A stretch of 64,000 bases of DNA from positions 1 to 64,000 of the forward strand of contig CANMLL010000009.1 in the NCBI GenBank assembly GCA_947498775.1, in the 5' to 3' direction. Below, piece after piece: positions 61,772 through 64,000 of the stretch. Numbering within the stretch: position 1 is the stretch's first letter; each line of letters opens with the position of its first letter. The notes under the pieces were generated by a model. The model searched no databases, had not been told where the DNA came from, and saw only the letters and a list, made by a program, of their open reading frames with translations. The position numbers and the translations under genes were made by a program. This stretch comes from an uncultured Aquimarina sp. GTDB lineage: Bacteria > Bacteroidota > Bacteroidia > Flavobacteriales > Flavobacteriaceae.

Positions 61772-63193
61772 TTACAATTTTGGTGGTGTATTTGTTTTCT
61801 TTACAATCCAATCTCCTATTATTTGTAATGCAACCGGTGAAAAGGTTTCTTTAATGACTCCGTACTCACCAGGAAGACCTGTTTTACTTTGTTGAAACAG
61901 ATGATTGAGTGCCGGTAATGTTACAATTTTATAATCCTTATTACTTCTTTTTTTAAATGCTTTTTTAAGTGCGATCAGGTTTTCATCAGGAAGGACCTGC
62001 ACATCATTTTCGCCATAAACTGCCAATACAGGGCATTTCATTTTTTTTAGATACTTTTTTGGATCACTTTTTACAAAAAAAAGAAACCACGGTGACAGCA
62101 TTTGATCTACTAATTGTTGACTATACTGTTGATCGTCTAGATGCTTGGGTTTTTGGTGTAAGAGGTCAAGACTAGAAATCGATTTTTGTATATGATGCTC
62201 TAGCTCATTTCTCAATTGTTTTTGATTTTTACTTTTTTTTATTAAATCATAGCTTTTTCTGTTTACAGTAGAAATTTTATCAATCCTGCTTTTATCAATG
62301 TTAGATTTTTCTAGTATTTTTTGTGATTGTGTGTATAGGATTTCGTCCCCTGGTATCCCGGGGGTTCCCAGCAGTACAGCAAAATCTATATACTTTGATC
62401 GAGCAGCCACCATAGACGCCACTAAGCCTCCTTCGCTATGGCCTATAAGACCAATAGTATTAAAATTTACGTTTTTTTTATTTAAAAGAAAAGAAACTGC
62501 GGCCTCAACATCATTGGCAAAATCCAACGTAGTTGCCGTTTTAAAATTACCTTCTGATTGCCCCACACCTCGCTCATCAAAACGTAACACTGCAATGCCT
62601 TTTTGTACAAGATCATCGGCAATCACCAAAAAAGGTTTATGTCCAAAAATTTCTGAATCTCTGTTTTGTGGCCCACTACCACTAATGAGTATTACTACGG
62701 GAGAAGCGACACCTGTTTCTTCTAGCAAAGACAAGGTGCCAGAGAGTTCGTTGCCGTGTTTGTTTTTGAAAGTTACATTTTCATTTCTATAAGGATATGG
62801 TGGTAATGGTTCTTGAGGTCTGTATAATACCTTATCTTTTCTGCTTTTTGAAAGCTCTAATGTGAGTTCATAACCTGCTTGCTTAAATATCCCTGAAATC
62901 AAGGTATCATTTTTAATAATCCCCTGATAGGATGCGTCTATATTTTTGATCAAAAAAGCAACTGAAGAATCTTTGACTGTAGTTTTGTTTACAATAATGC
63001 CCTTTGCCCCTTGTGCAGGACTATCCATAGTAGAAGTGTATATACTATTAGCTTCCTGAATTGTAAAGACCAGCGGTAACGGGGTATTTTGTATTTCTAA
63101 AGATCCAGACCATTTTCCTACAATATTTTGAGCCAAACAAAAATTGCAAAATAAGTAGCAAAAGATTTGAAAAACTCTCATTATCCTATACAT
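61772..63193 (-). CDS. Alpha/beta-hydrolase, exported
   Basis: 473 residues from the ATG at 63193, which overlaps the stop of the SdpI gene (TAATG) and starts a signal peptide MYRIMRVFQIFCYLFCNFCL. After NIVGKWSGSLEI come about 110 residues of beta-rich domain, then an alpha/beta hydrolase with VILISGSGPQNRDSE, VLRFDERGVGQSEG, nucleophile elbow LIGHSEGGLVASMVA and PALNHLFQQ near the C-terminus. A lid domain of about 140 residues sits between. Esterase/peptidase of unknown substrate. Translational coupling places it in the SdpB-SdpI operon. Confidence 0.8.
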   Translation of the reverse strand: MYRIMRVFQIFCYLFCNFCLAQNIVGKWSGSLEIQNTPLPLVFTIQEANSIYTSTMDSPAQGAKGIIVNKTTVKDSSVAFLIKNIDASYQGIIKNDTLISGIFKQAGYELTLELSKSRKDKVLYRPQEPLPPYPYRNENVTFKNKHGNELSGTLSLLEETGVASPVVILISGSGPQNRDSEIFGHKPFLVIADDLVQKGIAVLRFDERGVGQSEGNFKTATTLDFANDVEAAVSFLLNKKNVNFNTIGLIGHSEGGLVASMVAARSKYIDFAVLLGTPGIPGDEILYTQSQKILEKSNIDKSRIDKISTVNRKSYDLIKKSKNQKQLRNELEHHIQKSISSLDLLHQKPKHLDDQQYSQQLVDQMLSPWFLFFVKSDPKKYLKKMKCPVLAVYGENDVQVLPDENLIALKKAFKKRSNKDYKIVTLPALNHLFQQSKTGLPGEYGVIKETFSPVALQIIGDWIVKKTNTPPKL

Positions 63194-63519
63194 TACAAAT
63201 TTTTTAAATACATTTCTGTAAACATAATCGTGGTTAATGCACCAATCATCCATACACCGATTGCAACTAGAAAAGATGCCCCCGGGTTTAAAAAAAGTAA
63301 CAAGATCAAAAAAAGTAAGAAGGAAATGATACTAAACTTTAACAACAACCTAGAGGAATACCGCTGAGCCGCATCCCAATTTTTTTGATTTTTCATAGAT
63401 CTTGGGGTTCTATAACCATAAAGTCCGTTGATTTTTTTTGGCGGCCATACAACAAAAAATAGAGGTATAAGAATTATTGATGTGAATAATATTGCAGACA
63501 AAATGATTATTTCCTTCAT
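63193..63519 (-). CDS. SdpI-family membrane protein
   Basis: 108 residues, three membrane helices. The conserved loop LYGYRTPRSMKNQKNWDAAQ (about 35-54) is the SdpI/YhfL signature. SdpI is the immunity and signalling protein against the SdpC toxin in Bacillus; in Bacteroidetes the role is unproven. Ends by overlapping the hydrolase start and begins one base after the SdpB-type gene stop, so this is a tight operon. Confidence 0.75.
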   Translation of the reverse strand: MKEIIILSAILFTSIILIPLFFVVWPPKKINGLYGYRTPRSMKNQKNWDAAQRYSSRLLLKFSIISFLLFLILLLFLNPGASFLVAIGVWMIGALTTIMFTEMYLKNL

Positions 63520-63520
63520 A

Positions 63521-64000
63521 CTACAATTTTTTAAATTTTAAATTTTTTGGAATCAAGTATAAAATTAAAGCCCCAATCATAGAAAAGAAAAAACTAACCA
63601 AACTATGTAATATGATAATTCCAAAATGAAAACCTATGGCAAAAATAAGCAGTAGCTTCCAATTCCATGTATTTCTTTTCATAAAAACCCATGCAAATAA
63701 TATAATCTCTAACAAAAGTGTTCCCCACGTAATAAATACCACTATTACTTTTTTTGAAGTAACGTAAAATAATATGTTCCTAAGAGATTCATTAACACCA
63801 AAAAAATGATGTGTTGACCAATAATAAACTGCCGTTCCATTTACCCATTCTTCAACGGCAAATTTTGCAGTAGCCGCATGAAAATAAACAATTGAAACTT
63901 GAAGAGTTATAATTAGATAACATGACCAAGCTATCATTTTTAGCCTTGGAGCATCACTATATATTGATCGGTGCCAATGGCAAATTCTATTGTCTGTTAC
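63521..64000 (-). CDS. SdpB-like HTTM protein (5' end beyond window)
   Basis: 159 residues visible, several membrane helices. The frame is open to the window edge through VTDNRICHWHRSIYSDAP and then MIAWSCYLIITLQVSIVYFH, so the ATG at 63937 is not the real start. The block IVYFHAATAKFAVEEWVNGT followed by AVYYW is the HTTM (vitamin-K-carboxylase-related) signature of SdpB-family proteins, which mature the SdpC toxin in Bacillus. SdpI follows directly. The toxin candidate, if any, would be upstream, outside the window. Confidence 0.7.
   Translation of the reverse strand, partial: VTDNRICHWHRSIYSDAPRLKMIAWSCYLIITLQVSIVYFHAATAKFAVEEWVNGTAVYYWSTHHFFGVNESLRNILFYVTSKKVIVVFITWGTLLLEIILFAWVFMKRNTWNWKLLLIFAIGFHFGIIILHSLVSFFFSMIGALILYLIPKNLKFKKL

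Noticed and set aside
63193..63253. Earlier start (63253) for the exported hydrolase
   Set aside because: It would place a long non-signal leader before the signal peptide and overlap the SdpI gene by 61 bases; the TAATG overlap start at 63193 fits better.

Overview
The window reads as chromosomal DNA of a marine-type flavobacterium (Bacteroidetes, Flavobacteriaceae; an Aquimarina-like genus is a guess). The base composition is AT-rich. Promoters of the Bacteroidetes type are visible (TTG, about 19 bases, then TANNTTTG). There are many SPII lipoproteins, a TonB receptor with a carboxypeptidase-like N-terminal domain, an OmpA protein with thrombospondin type 3 repeats, a 632-residue PurF-like protein, and the DUF177-rpmF-fabH-accB-accC cluster. 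No prophage, rRNA or CRISPR array is visible. One tRNA gene, Ala(GGC), is present.

Layout. 1-8800 is an accessory stretch: small lipoproteins, a HEPN protein, a leucine-rich-repeat lipoprotein, a HTH protein, a PL14-like lyase lipoprotein, a DUF3298 lipoprotein, a winged-helix gene fragment, a frameshifted lipoprotein and a mirror-image divergent promoter. 8771-16958 is core metabolism: ribE, pdxA, the fatty-acid cluster, an FAD oxidase, mtgA and a GreA-like protein. 17050-28926 mixes hydrolases, recJ, a TMEM175-type channel, a M50 protease, a uracil-DNA glycosylase, rsmI, tdk-alr, mscL and asd. 29417-39982 holds a prolyl oligopeptidase, an orphan ABC ATPase, lpxH, queD, an enoyl-CoA hydratase, a MATE exporter, a GNAT enzyme and a Usp protein. 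40059-46886 has the tRNA, two tandem M57-type metalloproteases, a 1.5-kb gene-poor gap and a probable metal-uptake operon (small Cys/His protein, TonB receptor, lipoprotein). 46944-55463 has a hydrolase and an AddAB-like repair nuclease/helicase pair split by an ompA gene. 56082-64000 has superoxide dismutase, PurF, a PfkB kinase, an astacin-like protease with two chitin-binding-like repeats, and an SdpB-SdpI-hydrolase run that leaves the window.

The most striking part is non-coding. Two MITE-like families are present. Family A (three copies: 32964-33154, 36844-37010, 61393-61552) has 19-bp terminal inverted repeats, and every copy is flanked by its own 3-bp direct repeat (ATT, ATA, AAT). Family B (two copies in opposite orientation: 29059-29391 and 42393-42560) has terminal inverted repeats and TTTAA on both sides; one copy carries an internal block of REP-like hairpins. 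REP/BIME-like inverted pairs (24009-24132, 34192-34273), another dispersed repeat (18476-18523, 55673-55720), a duplicated leader-plus-terminator module (42956-43032, 43344-43427) and three single-helix micro-ORFs fill most of the remaining gaps.

Starts were moved inward from the longest open frame where signal peptide, family alignment or overlap favoured it; this is stated in each entry. Functions rest on reading motifs by eye, without database searches.
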